The translations under genes were made by a program, and so were the position numbers. This document shows, one piece after another, positions 1-8,424 of a stretch of 48,742 bases of DNA (positions within the stretch are counted from its first letter, which is position 1; the number at the start of each line of letters is the position of its first letter). The notes beneath the pieces were generated by a model. That model saw only the letters and a list, made by a program, of their open reading frames with translations, had not been told where the DNA came from and did not search any database. The stretch comes from Alphaproteobacteria bacterium (GTDB lineage Bacteria; Pseudomonadota; Alphaproteobacteria; Micavibrionales; UBA2020), in contig JAUXOC010000025.1 in the NCBI GenBank assembly GCA_030682495.1, forward strand, positions 1 to 48,742. Reading direction: 5' to 3'.

Positions 1-537
1 CCGGCGCCCTTCCACGTGCTGGCGACCCAGAACCCGCTGGAGCAGGAAGGCACCTATCCCCTGCCCGAAGCACAGCTTGACCGTTTTATGCTGCAAATCA
101 ATATCGGCTATCCCAATGCCGCGGATGAGCGCCGCATGATGCTGGCCACCACCGGCATCAGCGAAGACAAAGCCACCGCCGTTTTCACCGCCGAAGAAAT
201 TCAGGCCGCGCAGCGCACCGTGCGCCAGCTGCCCATCGGCCAGAAAGTCGTCGACGGTATTTTGCAACTCGTGCAATCGGGACGCCCTGAACAGACCAAA
301 ATCGACATCGTGAAAAGATTTGTCAGCTGGGGGCCGGGGCCGCGCGCGGCGCAGGCCTTTATGCTGGCCGCCCGTTCTTACGCTTTGCTGGATGGGCGCT
401 ACACACCATCACTTGACGATGTGATCGAAATCGCCCCCGCCATTTTGCGCCACCGTATGGCACTGCACTTCGCCGCCCGCGCGGAAGGCAAAACGCTTGA
501 TGACGTCATTAAAGAAATGTGCGCGGGGATTAGTTGA
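1..537 (+). CDS. MoxR-family AAA ATPase, 3' part
   Basis: This is the C-terminal 178 residues of a MoxR-type AAA+ ATPase; the Walker A and B part lies left of the window. The frame is open from base 1. The first residues contain the sensor-1 stretch [18 protein letters not shown] followed by LDRF with the arginine finger, which is highly typical of MoxR proteins. The rest is the helical lid domain ([10 protein letters not shown], then [15 protein letters not shown]). MoxR ATPases act as chaperones that help assemble or activate partner proteins, usually VWA-domain proteins encoded next door; in many alphaproteobacteria a DUF58 protein follows. Here no such partner follows, because the next gene is convergent and overlaps the last 8 bases. 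Family assignment is firm; the partner and role are not visible. Confidence 0.93.
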   Translation, partial: PAPFHVLATQNPLEQEGTYPLPEAQLDRFMLQINIGYPNAADERRMMLATTGISEDKATAVFTAEEIQAAQRTVRQLPIGQKVVDGILQLVQSGRPEQTKIDIVKRFVSWGPGPRAAQAFMLAARSYALLDGRYTPSLDDVIEIAPAILRHRMALHFAARAEGKTLDDVIKEMCAGIS

Positions 538-1186
538 TCTGCGGCGTTGCTATTCCGTCATCCATGACGCCCCCGTAAGGCCATAGAGACGGACTGCGCC
601 TGTCGGCCAAAATGATATAGTGCCGCTTGTTTATGTCGCTGTAAGAAGCAATAAATACCGCATCTTCGAAATCTGCGCAGCGGGCACCGCGTGCCTTGGT
701 GCTGCGGTGAAAGTTTCCGTTGCCGGCTACATTCACACGCTCCAGCCCCAGATAATCCCCTCGATCCGTACCAAGCGACGCACGGCCGGTTGCAATAACC
801 AGCCCGCCGTCAGCCTTCTGAAGGGCAATGATGGCCTGCGGAAGTGCCTCACGCAGTGTCAATTTCTCAATGGCCAAAAGGCTGTCGGGCAAGAGGCGCC
901 TAAGCTCTGCCCGCTGCCCTTCCGCTCCCGCCTCTGCATATTCATCTCGTATAGAGAGGCATATCTTTTTAGCGTCGAAAACTGTCCCGCCATAAATATC
1001 TTTTGCAAAAACGAACCGCTGGCCGCCTCGTGAAAAAGACACAAGCGCATTCTTGAAGTCCTTCATATTTTTGTCATCGGAAACAGACAGAGGACGCGGC
1101 GATGCACTGCACATATAAAGCAAAATAGAAAGCAATACGGCGCACAAAATCCAGCCGATAGTATCGATGACCTGCTGTTTCGTCAT
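530..1186 (-). CDS. Unknown protein with N-terminal membrane anchor
   Basis: A 218-residue protein of unknown function. Residues about 8-28 form one hydrophobic segment preceded by a lysine, so it is probably a signal anchor with the rest outside the cytoplasm; Cys26 follows LLYM, which is a poor lipobox. The remainder is a mixed alpha/beta globular sequence with a KKIC and a GARC cysteine, with no motif I recognise. It starts 4 bases after the thpR stop, behind a GGGGTAAG ribosome-binding site, so it is the last gene of the leftward operon that begins with the esterase. Its 3' end overlaps the moxR stop by 8 bases. Base composition looks somewhat more AT-rich than its neighbours. The reading frame is credible; the function is open. 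Confidence 0.75.
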   Translation of the reverse strand: MTKQQVIDTIGWILCAVLLSILLYMCSASPRPLSVSDDKNMKDFKNALVSFSRGGQRFVFAKDIYGGTVFDAKKICLSIRDEYAEAGAEGQRAELRRLLPDSLLAIEKLTLREALPQAIIALQKADGGLVIATGRASLGTDRGDYLGLERVNVAGNGNFHRSTKARGARCADFEDAVFIASYSDINKRHYIILADRRSPSLWPYGGVMDDGIATPQIN

Positions 1187-1190
1187 ATTC

Positions 1191-1733
1191 TTACCCCAGC
1201 GGATAATATTCCATCGGTTGATAGACCGGCCCGTCCGAGCCGCTGTAGCTTTCGTAGAGGACGAAATCTTCTATCGCAAGCGGCGGGAGTTTGAACAGGT
1301 TATGCGCCTGCATAAAAGCGCCGATTTTGTCTTCTTCCGGATGCTGGCGGAAACGGGCGAGGGTGATATGCGGCGTAAAGCGGCTGCGGCGTTCAAACGC
1401 GATGCCGTAGTGATCGAGCGCATTATCAACGCGCTGTTTCAGCAGCTTGAGCGCCGGATTTTCGGCGATGCCAAGCCAGAGCACCTTGGGGTCGTCGCCC
1501 TGTGCAAAGCTGCCCGTACCCGTGATTTCAAGATCAAAAGCAGGGCAATCGATGCCAGCGAGGGCTTCGTCCACGTCATCGATCTGCGCTTCGCTCACAT
1601 CGCCAATGAAAGTCAGCGTGACGTGGTAATTTTCAACCTTCGTCCAGCGCGCGCCGGGGATACCGCCGGAGAGCAGATGAATGCGTTCGGAGACATCGGG
1701 CGGCATATCAAGACCGACAAAAAGGCGCGGCAT
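1191..1733 (-). CDS. thpR: RNA 2',3'-cyclic phosphodiesterase ThpR (LigT family)
   Basis: A 180-residue member of the 2H phosphoesterase superfamily. ThpR hydrolyses RNA 2',3'-cyclic phosphate ends to 2'-phosphates (and can ligate 2'-5' RNA in vitro). Both signature H-x-T-x tetrapeptides are present, HVTL at residues 37-40 and HITL at 122-125, at the normal spacing, and the total length is typical. I choose the ATG giving MPRLFVGLDMPP because it has a GAGAGG ribosome-binding site 7 bases upstream and matches the usual family start; the frame stays open 17 codons further upstream, into the end of the aldo/keto reductase gene. It lies in the leftward operon, 10 bases after the aldo/keto reductase stop. 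Confidence 0.93.
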   Translation of the reverse strand: MPRLFVGLDMPPDVSERIHLLSGGIPGARWTKVENYHVTLTFIGDVSEAQIDDVDEALAGIDCPAFDLEITGTGSFAQGDDPKVLWLGIAENPALKLLKQRVDNALDHYGIAFERRSRFTPHITLARFRQHPEEDKIGAFMQAHNLFKLPPLAIEDFVLYESYSGSDGPVYQPMEYYPLG

Positions 1734-1743
1734 AAAAAACCTC

Positions 1744-2790
1744 TCACGGGCAGGGGATGGGGTGGCGACTGTGCAGTGCCTCAATATCTGTCAATAATTC
1801 GGGCGGCAGCGCGACGTCGAGCGAGGACAACGCGGCCTTGATATGATCGATGCGCGTGGCACCGATAATATTTGCCGTCAAAAACGGGCGGCTGTTGACA
1901 AAAGCATGCGCCATCACGGCGGGGGCGAGCCCGTGCCGCGTGGCAAGATCAATATAGCCGCGCACAATATCATCAACGCCCTTGCGGTCATAGCGTGACG
2001 GGCGATTGTCGATGGCGCGGCGGGAGCCTTCGGGCAGTTTTCCATCCAGATATTTGCCCGTCAGCGTGCCTGCCGCCAGCGGCGCATAGGCCAGCAGCCC
2101 GACATTTTCCTGCAGCGCCATTTCGGCAAGGCCGATCTCGAAACTACGGTTCAGGAAACTATAGGGGTTCTGGATCGACTGCACGCGCGGCAGGTTATGT
2201 GCCGCCGCCAGTTCCAGATATTTCATCACGCCCCAGGGCGTTTCGTTGGAAAGGCCGATATGCCGGATTTTGCCGGTCTGCACGGCATCGCCCAGCGTTT
2301 GCAGCGTCTCCAGCAGGACGTCGGCTTCACGCCCCGAAACGCTGAACTGGTCATAGCCAAGTTTGCCAAAGGTATTGACCGGACGCTGCGGCCAGTGGAT
2401 TTGATAAAGGTCGATGTAATCCGTCTGAAGCCGCGCAAGGCTGGCATCCAGCGCCGCGGTGATTTGCGCGCGGTTGAGCCGCGCCGCACCGCCTCTGATC
2501 CATTTCATATGCCCTGCGGCGCCGACGACCTTGGTTGCCAGCACAACGTCTTTGCGCTTGCCGGATTTTTGCAGCCAGTTGCCGATGATTTCTTCGGTGC
2601 GGCCATAGGTTTCGGCGCGCGGCGGTACGGCATAAAGCTCGGCCGTATCAAAAAAATTGACGCCGTTTGACGTGGCAAAATCCATCTGTTCAAAGGCTTC
2701 GGCTTCGCTGTTTTGCTCACCGAAGGTCATCGTGCCAAGACAGATCAGGCTGACCTTGAGACCGGTCATACCCAGCGTATTGTATTTCAT
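1744..2790 (-). CDS. Aldo/keto reductase, Tas-like
   Basis: A 348-residue NAD(P)H-dependent aldo/keto reductase of the Tas/YghZ type, a cytoplasmic TIM-barrel oxidoreductase acting on carbonyl compounds. The catalytic tetrad is complete: Asp48 (FFDTAELY), Tyr53, Lys87 (LATKVV) and His132 (YQIHWPQR). The insertion between the beginning of the barrel and helix 1 (AVPPRAETYGRTEEIIG) is typical of Tas proteins. The C-terminal NADP-binding part IIGATRIDHIKAAL is also present. It sits between the esterase gene (22 bases upstream) and thpR in one leftward operon. The physiological substrate cannot be read from the sequence. The ribosome-binding site is weak, but no better start exists. Confidence 0.92.
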   Translation of the reverse strand: MKYNTLGMTGLKVSLICLGTMTFGEQNSEAEAFEQMDFATSNGVNFFDTAELYAVPPRAETYGRTEEIIGNWLQKSGKRKDVVLATKVVGAAGHMKWIRGGAARLNRAQITAALDASLARLQTDYIDLYQIHWPQRPVNTFGKLGYDQFSVSGREADVLLETLQTLGDAVQTGKIRHIGLSNETPWGVMKYLELAAAHNLPRVQSIQNPYSFLNRSFEIGLAEMALQENVGLLAYAPLAAGTLTGKYLDGKLPEGSRRAIDNRPSRYDRKGVDDIVRGYIDLATRHGLAPAVMAHAFVNSRPFLTANIIGATRIDHIKAALSSLDVALPPELLTDIEALHSRHPIPCP

Positions 2791-2812
2791 GGGAAGGCTT
2801 TCGTTTTTGTTG

Positions 2813-3517
2813 TTATTTTTTGAGCAGCTCCAGCACGTAAGGATACATACCTTGCGCGATCACCGCCACCCCCTGCGCATTGGGATGCACACCATCGCGC
2901 AGATTCAGTGCAGGGTTCTGCGCCACGCCGTCGAGGATGAAGGGATAAAATCCGGCGCCATAGTCTTTGGCGAGACCTGAATACATAAGATCATACCCTT
3001 TGGAAAAAGACGGCCCCATACTTTCGGGGGCGCGCATACCCGCGATCAGCACTGGTTTTTTATAGGCTTTGAGGATTTCCATCATCTGCTGTAAATTTTG
3101 CAAACTGCTGCGCGGGTCGATGGCGCGCAGCATGTCATTGCCGCCAAGGGCGAGAATCACGTAATCGGGGTTGTGCTTTTTCAGCGTCCATTCCAGCCGC
3201 CGCAGCCCACCCGCCGTGGTTTCACCCGAAACACCTGCGTTGATAACCGTCACGGGCTGTCCTTTTGCTTCGAACAGAGCTTGCAGCTGCGCGGGCAGGG
3301 CTTCGGTTTTGTTCAGGCCATAACCCGCCGTGATGCTGTCCCCGAAGGCCAGCACGGTTTTGCCGCCCCCTGCGGGGGCAGGTGCGCCGCCCGCGCGTAC
3401 GGTGGCGGGGTTTAAGAGCGCGAGCAAAGCGACCAAGGCAAGCTTGACTATATAGCCCCTTGAATTATCTAATGAAGATCTTGAAAGGCCCGTATTGCGG
3501 CAAAGGGAGAAAAACAT
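2813..3517 (-). CDS. tesA: GDSL/SGNH arylesterase (TesA-like)
   Basis: An exported SGNH-fold esterase/lysophospholipase, 234 residues from the chosen start. All SGNH blocks are present: GDSITAGYG with the nucleophile serine, the glycine block GVSGET, GGND with its asparagine, and DGVHPN with the catalytic Asp and His. The N-terminus has a hydrophobic stretch LALVALLALL ending NPATVRA-GG, a signal peptide. The start is uncertain. The ATG at 3517 has a GGAGG site 8 bases upstream, but it lies 1 base from the start of the divergent ybbA gene and gives an unusually long n-region of about 24 residues; a nearer TTG at the signal peptide would lack basic residues. As in E. coli, tesA is divergent from ybbA-ybbP. 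Confidence 0.88.
   Translation of the reverse strand: MFFSLCRNTGLSRSSLDNSRGYIVKLALVALLALLNPATVRAGGAPAPAGGGKTVLAFGDSITAGYGLNKTEALPAQLQALFEAKGQPVTVINAGVSGETTAGGLRRLEWTLKKHNPDYVILALGGNDMLRAIDPRSSLQNLQQMMEILKAYKKPVLIAGMRAPESMGPSFSKGYDLMYSGLAKDYGAGFYPFILDGVAQNPALNLRDGVHPNAQGVAVIAQGMYPYVLELLKK
3444..3471 (+). promoter_or_regulatory. Candidate sigma-70 promoter for ybbA-ybbP
   Basis: TTGACT at 3444-3449 is followed after 16 bases by TATCTA at 3466-3471. This would start transcription near 3479, giving a leader of about 40 bases to the ybbA ATG at 3519 with its AGGGAGA site. The element lies inside the N-terminal coding region proposed for the divergent esterase. Confidence 0.45.
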
Positions 3518-3518
3518 A

Positions 3519-4235
3519 ATGGCAACCTCCGGTTCGGTACCCACCCCACCGCCAGACATTCTGGTGCAGCTGGAGAAGGTTGATTTACATATGTCAAGCG
3601 GCGCGGGCGATGTCCATATCCTGCGCGGTATCTCTCTCGACCTGCCCGCCGCCAAAACCGTCAGTATCGTCGGCCCTTCCGGCAGCGGAAAAACCACCCT
3701 TTTGATGGTCTTGGGCGGGCTTGAGAAGCCGACCAGCGGGCGTATCCATGTCGGCGGCCATGAGCTGACCAGCCTTGACGAAGACGCGCTGGCTGCCTTC
3801 CGCAGAGATAATATAGGGATTATCTTCCAAAGTTTCCACCTGATCCCGTCCATGACTGCACTTGAGAACGTGGCCGTGCCGCTGGAATTTGCCGGCAGCC
3901 CCGATGCCTTTAAAAAGGCGGAGGAAGCTTTGACCGCCGTCGGCCTCGACCACCGGCTAACCCATTACCCCGGCCAGCTGTCGGGCGGGGAGCAGCAGCG
4001 CGTTGCCATCGCCCGCGCTTTTGTGACCGCGCCGCGCCTGATTTTGGCCGACGAGCCGACCGGAAACCTCGACCACGACACCGGCCGAAAAGTTATCGAC
4101 CTGATGTTTGATATGACGCGGAAACACGGCACAACACTGGTGCTGGTCACGCATGACGCGCAATTGGCCGAACGCTGCGACGTCAAAGTCAGCATCCGTG
4201 ACGGCCAGATCCACAGCGGCGCGGTGGCCGCCTGA
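3519..4235 (+). CDS. ybbA: ABC transporter ATP-binding protein, YbbA/LolD-like
   Basis: A 238-residue cytoplasmic ABC ATPase of the MacB/LolD/YbbA class. Walker A is GPSGSGKT (residues 52-59), the signature is LSGGEQQR, Walker B plus the D-loop is LILADEPTGNLD, and the H-loop is LVTHD. The ATG at 3519 is chosen over an upstream TTG because of the AGGGAGA ribosome-binding site. The stop overlaps the permease start (TGATG), so the two are translationally coupled. With the large permease it forms a mechanotransmission- or lipoprotein-type ABC complex; in E. coli the YbbA-YbbP pair is encoded beside tesA, as here, and its substrate is not settled. Confidence 0.95.
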   Translation: MATSGSVPTPPPDILVQLEKVDLHMSSGAGDVHILRGISLDLPAAKTVSIVGPSGSGKTTLLMVLGGLEKPTSGRIHVGGHELTSLDEDALAAFRRDNIGIIFQSFHLIPSMTALENVAVPLEFAGSPDAFKKAEEALTAVGLDHRLTHYPGQLSGGEQQRVAIARAFVTAPRLILADEPTGNLDHDTGRKVIDLMFDMTRKHGTTLVLVTHDAQLAERCDVKVSIRDGQIHSGAVAA

Positions 4236-6796
4236 TGCACAGTCTTTGGCTCAGTATCGTCTATGCCCGCCGCGAGCTGCGCAGCGGTGTGCGCGGATTC
4301 TATATTTTCATTTCCTGTCTGGTGCTGGGCGTGGCGATGATTTCCGCCGTCTCCTCGGTATCGCAGGGCATGAGCGACAGCCTGCGGCACGACGGGCGCT
4401 ATATTCTGGGCGGTGATCTGGCGATCCGCACGCCGCATGCACCGGTCAGTGACGATATGCTGGCGTTCTTGCAAAACGATATGGGTGCGCGCACCAGCAT
4501 TATCACCGAAACCCGCGCCATGGCGCGGAACGAAAAAACCGATATGGCCGCGATTGTCGAGATCAAAGCCGTCGATGACGCCTGGCCGCTCTATGGCCGC
4601 GCTATTTTGCTGGATGCTGCCGGTGCAGAGATCACAGACACGCCGCAAAGCCTTTTTGCGCCAGATACAAATGGCATTCTCGGTGCCGCTGTCGAAAAAG
4701 ATATTCTGGTACGGCTGGGTGCAAATATCGGTGATACGGTTTATTTGGGTCAGACGGCTTTTGTCATTCGGGCGGTCATCGGCCGTGAACCGGATAGCGT
4801 GAACGCGACCGGTTTTGCGCTTGCGCCGCGCCTGCTGACCTCGCTGGCGGCCTTTCGCGCCACCGGCCTGACCGGCACGGGCAACCTGCTGGAGTATCGC
4901 ACACGCATCGCCATCCCCGGCCTTGACAGCGAAGCGCAACTGGAAGCCGCAAAAAATAAAATCATCAGCCATTTCGGCGATGATGACATGCGCATCCGCA
5001 CTTTTCTTAATGCCTCGCCAAGCATCGAGCGCTATATCAACCGCCTGACGCTGTTTTTGATGTTGATCGGCCTGACCACGCTTTTGGTTGGCGGTGTGGG
5101 GATTTCAAACGCGGTGAAAAGCTTTCTCGACACCCGCCTTGCCGAGATTGCCACGCTGAAATGCCTTGGTGCGCCGCAGGGGTTTGTTTTCCGCACCTAT
5201 TTGTTCCAGATTCTTTTTCTGGCGCTGCTGGGCATTGGCGCGGGTCTGCTGCTGGGTAGCGGCGGCGCGGTGGTGACCGGCGCCATTCTGACCGAAAAAT
5301 TCAGCCTGTCCGACCAGACGGGCATCTATCCGCATATCTGGGTGCAATCGGCGGCTTTTGGTTTGCTCATCACACTGTGCTTTTGTCTGTGGCCGCTGGG
5401 CCGCGCGGTGCGGACGCGACCGACCGATTTATTCCGCGACCTTGTCGCCCCGTCGCACAGCCGTCCTGCCTTGCCCGTCCTGATCTGGATCGCCTTTCTA
5501 GCAATCGCACTTGGCATTCTGGTCGTGCAGACCGCGCCGATCCCCCGCTATGCGCTTTATTTTGTGTTCAGCGCCTTTGTCACCTTTGGCGTTTTTCAAA
5601 TTGCCTCGACTTTGATCCAGCGCGGCCTGAGCGCCCTGCGCCCGCGCAAAAGTCCCGAAGCGCGCATGGCGGTCGCCAACCTGACGCGCCCCGGAAATGC
5701 TACGACCAGCATTGTTCTCTCCCTCGGCCTTGGCCTGACGGTGCTGGTGGCCATTGCGCAGGTCGAACATAATTTCTCCCGCCTGATCGGTGACGATATT
5801 TCTGCCGATCTGCCGTCCTTTTTTATGCTGGATATTCAAGACGACCAGAAAGAAGCCTATACGAATATCATTGCCGCGACAAAAGGCGCGCGAAACCTTA
5901 TCATCAACCCGTCCTTGCGCGGGCGCGTTGTCAGCGTCAACGGCATTCCCGCCGATGCCGCACTGAAAGACAAAAACGAAGAATGGGTCACGCATGGCGA
6001 CCGCGGATTTACTTATCTGTCCGAGATGCCGCCGCACAGCCGCCTGACCGAAGGTACATGGTGGCCAAAGGACTATAGCGGTCCGCCCGCCCTGTCGATT
6101 GCGACCAACGTAGCGCGCGCTTTTGGGATTGGCGCGGGGGATAAAATGGTCATTGAAATCCTCGGCGTTGAAACCGAGGCAACCGTGATGAATGTGCGCG
6201 AAATTTCATGGGCGAGTTTTGCCATGAATTTTGCCATGACCTTTGCCCCCGGTGCGGTCGATGATATTCCCGCGCCCTATATCTCGACAGTCATCGTGGA
6301 TAGCGATGCGGAAACCGCGCTGCAATCACGCCTTGCGCGTGAACTGCCCAATATCACGAGCGTACGCATCCGCGATGCGCTAGAGCTCGCCCAAGGATTT
6401 CTGCGCGCGATTGCCGATGCCGTGCGCGTCAGTGCAGCCCTGACACTGATTGCGGGCACACTGGTGCTGTCCGGCGGGATTGCCGCGGCGCGCAGACGGC
6501 ATGTTTACGACGCTGTGGTGCTGAAAGTCCTCGGCGCGACGCGCGGGCGAATCATGCGCACCTTTTTGCTGGAATATGCGCTGCTCGGCCTGATCACCGT
6601 ATCTATTGCGGGCGGGTTGGGCACTTTGGGCGGCTGGGCAGCAATGACCTTTATTTTGAACATGCCGTTCAGCTTCAGCGCCGCCTCGGTATTATGGGTG
6701 ACGGCTTTGTGCCTTGGTATTACGGTTTTGGCCGGAATGTCAGGCACATGGCGCGCGATGGGGCAAAAACCGGCGCCTTATTTGCGAAATCCTTGA
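4235..6796 (+). CDS. ybbP: FtsX-like ABC permease, YbbP-like
   Basis: An 853-residue inner-membrane permease with two FtsX/MacB-type units. Predicted transmembrane segments lie near residues 20-42, 272-296, 323-349, 372-390, 412-432, 437-460, 490-511, 728-750, 775-805 and 815-838, which is the ten-segment layout of the YbbP family. Large periplasmic domains lie between segments 1-2 and 7-8. The cytoplasmic loop TRLAEIATLKCLGAPQG and its C-terminal counterpart RRHVYDAVVLKVLGATRGR are the coupling helices that contact the ATPase. It overlaps ybbA by one base and partners with it. Substrate unknown; the family is related to the lipoprotein-release and toxin-export systems. Confidence 0.94.
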   Translation: MHSLWLSIVYARRELRSGVRGFYIFISCLVLGVAMISAVSSVSQGMSDSLRHDGRYILGGDLAIRTPHAPVSDDMLAFLQNDMGARTSIITETRAMARNEKTDMAAIVEIKAVDDAWPLYGRAILLDAAGAEITDTPQSLFAPDTNGILGAAVEKDILVRLGANIGDTVYLGQTAFVIRAVIGREPDSVNATGFALAPRLLTSLAAFRATGLTGTGNLLEYRTRIAIPGLDSEAQLEAAKNKIISHFGDDDMRIRTFLNASPSIERYINRLTLFLMLIGLTTLLVGGVGISNAVKSFLDTRLAEIATLKCLGAPQGFVFRTYLFQILFLALLGIGAGLLLGSGGAVVTGAILTEKFSLSDQTGIYPHIWVQSAAFGLLITLCFCLWPLGRAVRTRPTDLFRDLVAPSHSRPALPVLIWIAFLAIALGILVVQTAPIPRYALYFVFSAFVTFGVFQIASTLIQRGLSALRPRKSPEARMAVANLTRPGNATTSIVLSLGLGLTVLVAIAQVEHNFSRLIGDDISADLPSFFMLDIQDDQKEAYTNIIAATKGARNLIINPSLRGRVVSVNGIPADAALKDKNEEWVTHGDRGFTYLSEMPPHSRLTEGTWWPKDYSGPPALSIATNVARAFGIGAGDKMVIEILGVETEATVMNVREISWASFAMNFAMTFAPGAVDDIPAPYISTVIVDSDAETALQSRLARELPNITSVRIRDALELAQGFLRAIADAVRVSAALTLIAGTLVLSGGIAAARRRHVYDAVVLKVLGATRGRIMRTFLLEYALLGLITVSIAGGLGTLGGWAAMTFILNMPFSFSAASVLWVTALCLGITVLAGMSGTWRAMGQKPAPYLRNP

Positions 6797-6831
6797 AATT
6801 CGTCTGAAAATTCATATATTTACTTTAAACC

Positions 6832-6860
6832 GCCGCAGAGAGTGATCTTTGCGGTATAAT
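6832..6860 (+). promoter_or_regulatory. Inverted repeat abutting a TATAAT -10 box
   Basis: A 9-bp inverted repeat (CCGCAGAGA, loop GTGA, TCTTTGCGG, one G-T pair) at 6832-6853 runs straight into a perfect TATAAT at 6855-6860, about 70 bases before the next gene. No good -35 box is seen at the right distance. The arrangement suits a promoter with an operator over its -35 region, or a weak terminator of the ybb operon. A second possible promoter, TTGAAA-N16-TATATT, lies at 6793-6820. Confidence 0.4.
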
Positions 6861-6930
6861 AGAACGTATAAGTCCTGTACGCGGCATTATCCGCACGGAC
6901 GACTTTTTCAAGCTTCAGGAGAGAAAACAC

Positions 6931-7665
6931 ATGTCCTACGATCCCTACCGCCCTCAGGCGACAGCTGCCGCGCAAGGCACCGATGTCGACGCCGGCCTTC
7001 AGGGCTTCATGCGCAGCGTCTATAACACCATGAGCATCGGCCTAGTGGTGACAGGCCTTGTTGCCTTCAGCTTCGCCCAGATGATGATGGGCTCCGAGCA
7101 TCTCGCACAGGCCGTCTTCGGCACCCCGCTGAAATGGGTTGTCATGTTTGCGCCGCTGGCTTTTATCATGTTCGGCTTTACCGACGGCCGCACCCGCCGC
7201 TGGCCTGCCGCCAAGCTGCAAATGCTGTTTTACGCTTTTGCCGCCGTGATGGGTCTGTCGATGTCGTCGATCTTCCTTGCCTATTCTGCCGAAAGCATTG
7301 CGCGCGTGTTCTTTATCACCGCGGGTATGTTCGGCGCGACCAGCCTTTACGGCTATACCACCAAGCGTAACCTTGCCGGTATGGGCGGATTCATGATGAT
7401 GGGTCTGTTCGGGCTGATTATCGCGATGGTTGTGAACCTCTTCCTGAAATCGACGATGATGCACTTTATCACGTCAATCCTTGGGGTTGTGATCTTCACC
7501 GGCCTGACCGCATGGGATACGCAACGTCTGAAAGAAACCTATGCTTACGGCACGCATATGGCCGAAGCCAATGCCAAAATCGCTATCATGGGCGCTTTGA
7601 GCCTGTACCTGAACTTTGTGCTGCTGTTCCAGCACCTGATGTCTCTGATGGGCAGCCGCGAATAA
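6931..7665 (+). CDS. Bax inhibitor-1/YccA family membrane protein
   Basis: A 244-residue inner-membrane protein of the BI-1/TMBIM (YccA/YbhL) family, with seven hydrophobic segments. The family is a pH-sensitive calcium leak channel group in bacteria; YccA of E. coli modulates the FtsH protease. Family features visible are the N-terminal basic/aromatic cytoplasmic tail, the FGATSLYGYTTKRNL loop and the C-terminal segment with TAWDTQRLKE, whose aspartate belongs to the conserved di-aspartyl pH sensor, followed by ALSLYLNFVLLFQHLM. An AGGAGAGA site precedes the ATG. It is a single-gene unit, closed by a strong terminator. Confidence 0.95.
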   Translation: MSYDPYRPQATAAAQGTDVDAGLQGFMRSVYNTMSIGLVVTGLVAFSFAQMMMGSEHLAQAVFGTPLKWVVMFAPLAFIMFGFTDGRTRRWPAAKLQMLFYAFAAVMGLSMSSIFLAYSAESIARVFFITAGMFGATSLYGYTTKRNLAGMGGFMMMGLFGLIIAMVVNLFLKSTMMHFITSILGVVIFTGLTAWDTQRLKETYAYGTHMAEANAKIAIMGALSLYLNFVLLFQHLMSLMGSRE

Positions 7666-7691
7666 GCAGCGCCCGCCAGATATCCAAAAAA

Positions 7692-7717
7692 CCCCGCCCT
7701 CACCGGCGGGGTTTTTT
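7692..7717 (+). terminator. Rho-independent terminator
   Basis: A perfect 7-bp stem CCCCGCC / GGCGGGG with a 6-base loop is followed by six T residues and preceded by six A residues, so it could work in both directions. It ends the BI-1 gene. Confidence 0.92.
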
Positions 7718-7820
7718 CTTGCGCGGGCGTTCAATCCACAGAAGCTTAATAAAATGCTAACGCCTCTATGCGACAATAACATTGCGCTTAGATGACTCGG
7801 ACACGAAAGAATCGACGGAT

Positions 7821-8417
7821 ATGGCTCTCAACCCCAACGTTCCTTATGAAGTTTTCCAAGGCGGACAGTATGTCGGCCTGCCCTCCAGCCGTGCCCCGCA
7901 GGGATCCGAGGCGCCGTTTATCACGGCGGTGCAGTACAAAGCGCTTGAAGAGCGCTATAGCAAGCTCAGCTATGACACGCGTGAAATTCTTGGCAAGGTT
8001 GCATGGGCGGCGGGCGCGCCCAAATTCTCCAGAAACGACAGCGAAGACCCGCTGGCGGGCATGAGCCCGGCGCGGCGCGATCTGGTCATTGCAGATATGA
8101 AGAAACACAATATCGGCTGGTATAACGAAAAAGACAAAACCTTTGGCCTTGAAGACGACGACAAGACAATCGTGCGCGATTTGCGCGCCGGTAAAAAGGG
8201 GTTCAACACACCGATCTATAACGTCGGCGGAAACCCTGTTGTTTCCGAACACTTCGATGATGCCGGCAACCTGTCCAAACCCGTCGCAAAAAGCCGCGGC
8301 GTGCCGAGTGAACGCAGCGCCGCCATCGCTGCCCGACCGACTGGTATCCGCAGTACTCTTTTGCAGGCCGCAAAAAAACCCGCCATGCGGCTAACGGCGC
8401 CCACGCTGCCGCGATGA
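7821..8417 (+). CDS. Unknown soluble protein, 198 residues
   Basis: A protein I do not recognise. It is hydrophilic, without signal peptide or membrane segment. The middle contains a basic-acidic patterned region (MKKHNIGWYNEKDKTF followed by EDDDKT), and the C-terminus is very basic with the end RLTAPTLPR. The start at 7821 (MALNPNVPYEVFQGG) is preferred to a TTG 39 bases upstream; neither has a strong ribosome-binding site. The next gene begins 7 bases after its stop, so the two unknown genes are probably co-transcribed. Codon use matches the chromosome, which supports a real gene. It could be a secreted effector or a structural protein, but nothing in the sequence decides this. Confidence 0.7.
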   Translation: MALNPNVPYEVFQGGQYVGLPSSRAPQGSEAPFITAVQYKALEERYSKLSYDTREILGKVAWAAGAPKFSRNDSEDPLAGMSPARRDLVIADMKKHNIGWYNEKDKTFGLEDDDKTIVRDLRAGKKGFNTPIYNVGGNPVVSEHFDDAGNLSKPVAKSRGVPSERSAAIAARPTGIRSTLLQAAKKPAMRLTAPTLPR

Positions 8418-8424
8418 CCTCTGC

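Noticed and set aside
3965-4972. A 335-codon open frame opposite ybbA and ybbP
   Set aside because: Spans two real genes in antisense, with low-complexity composition.
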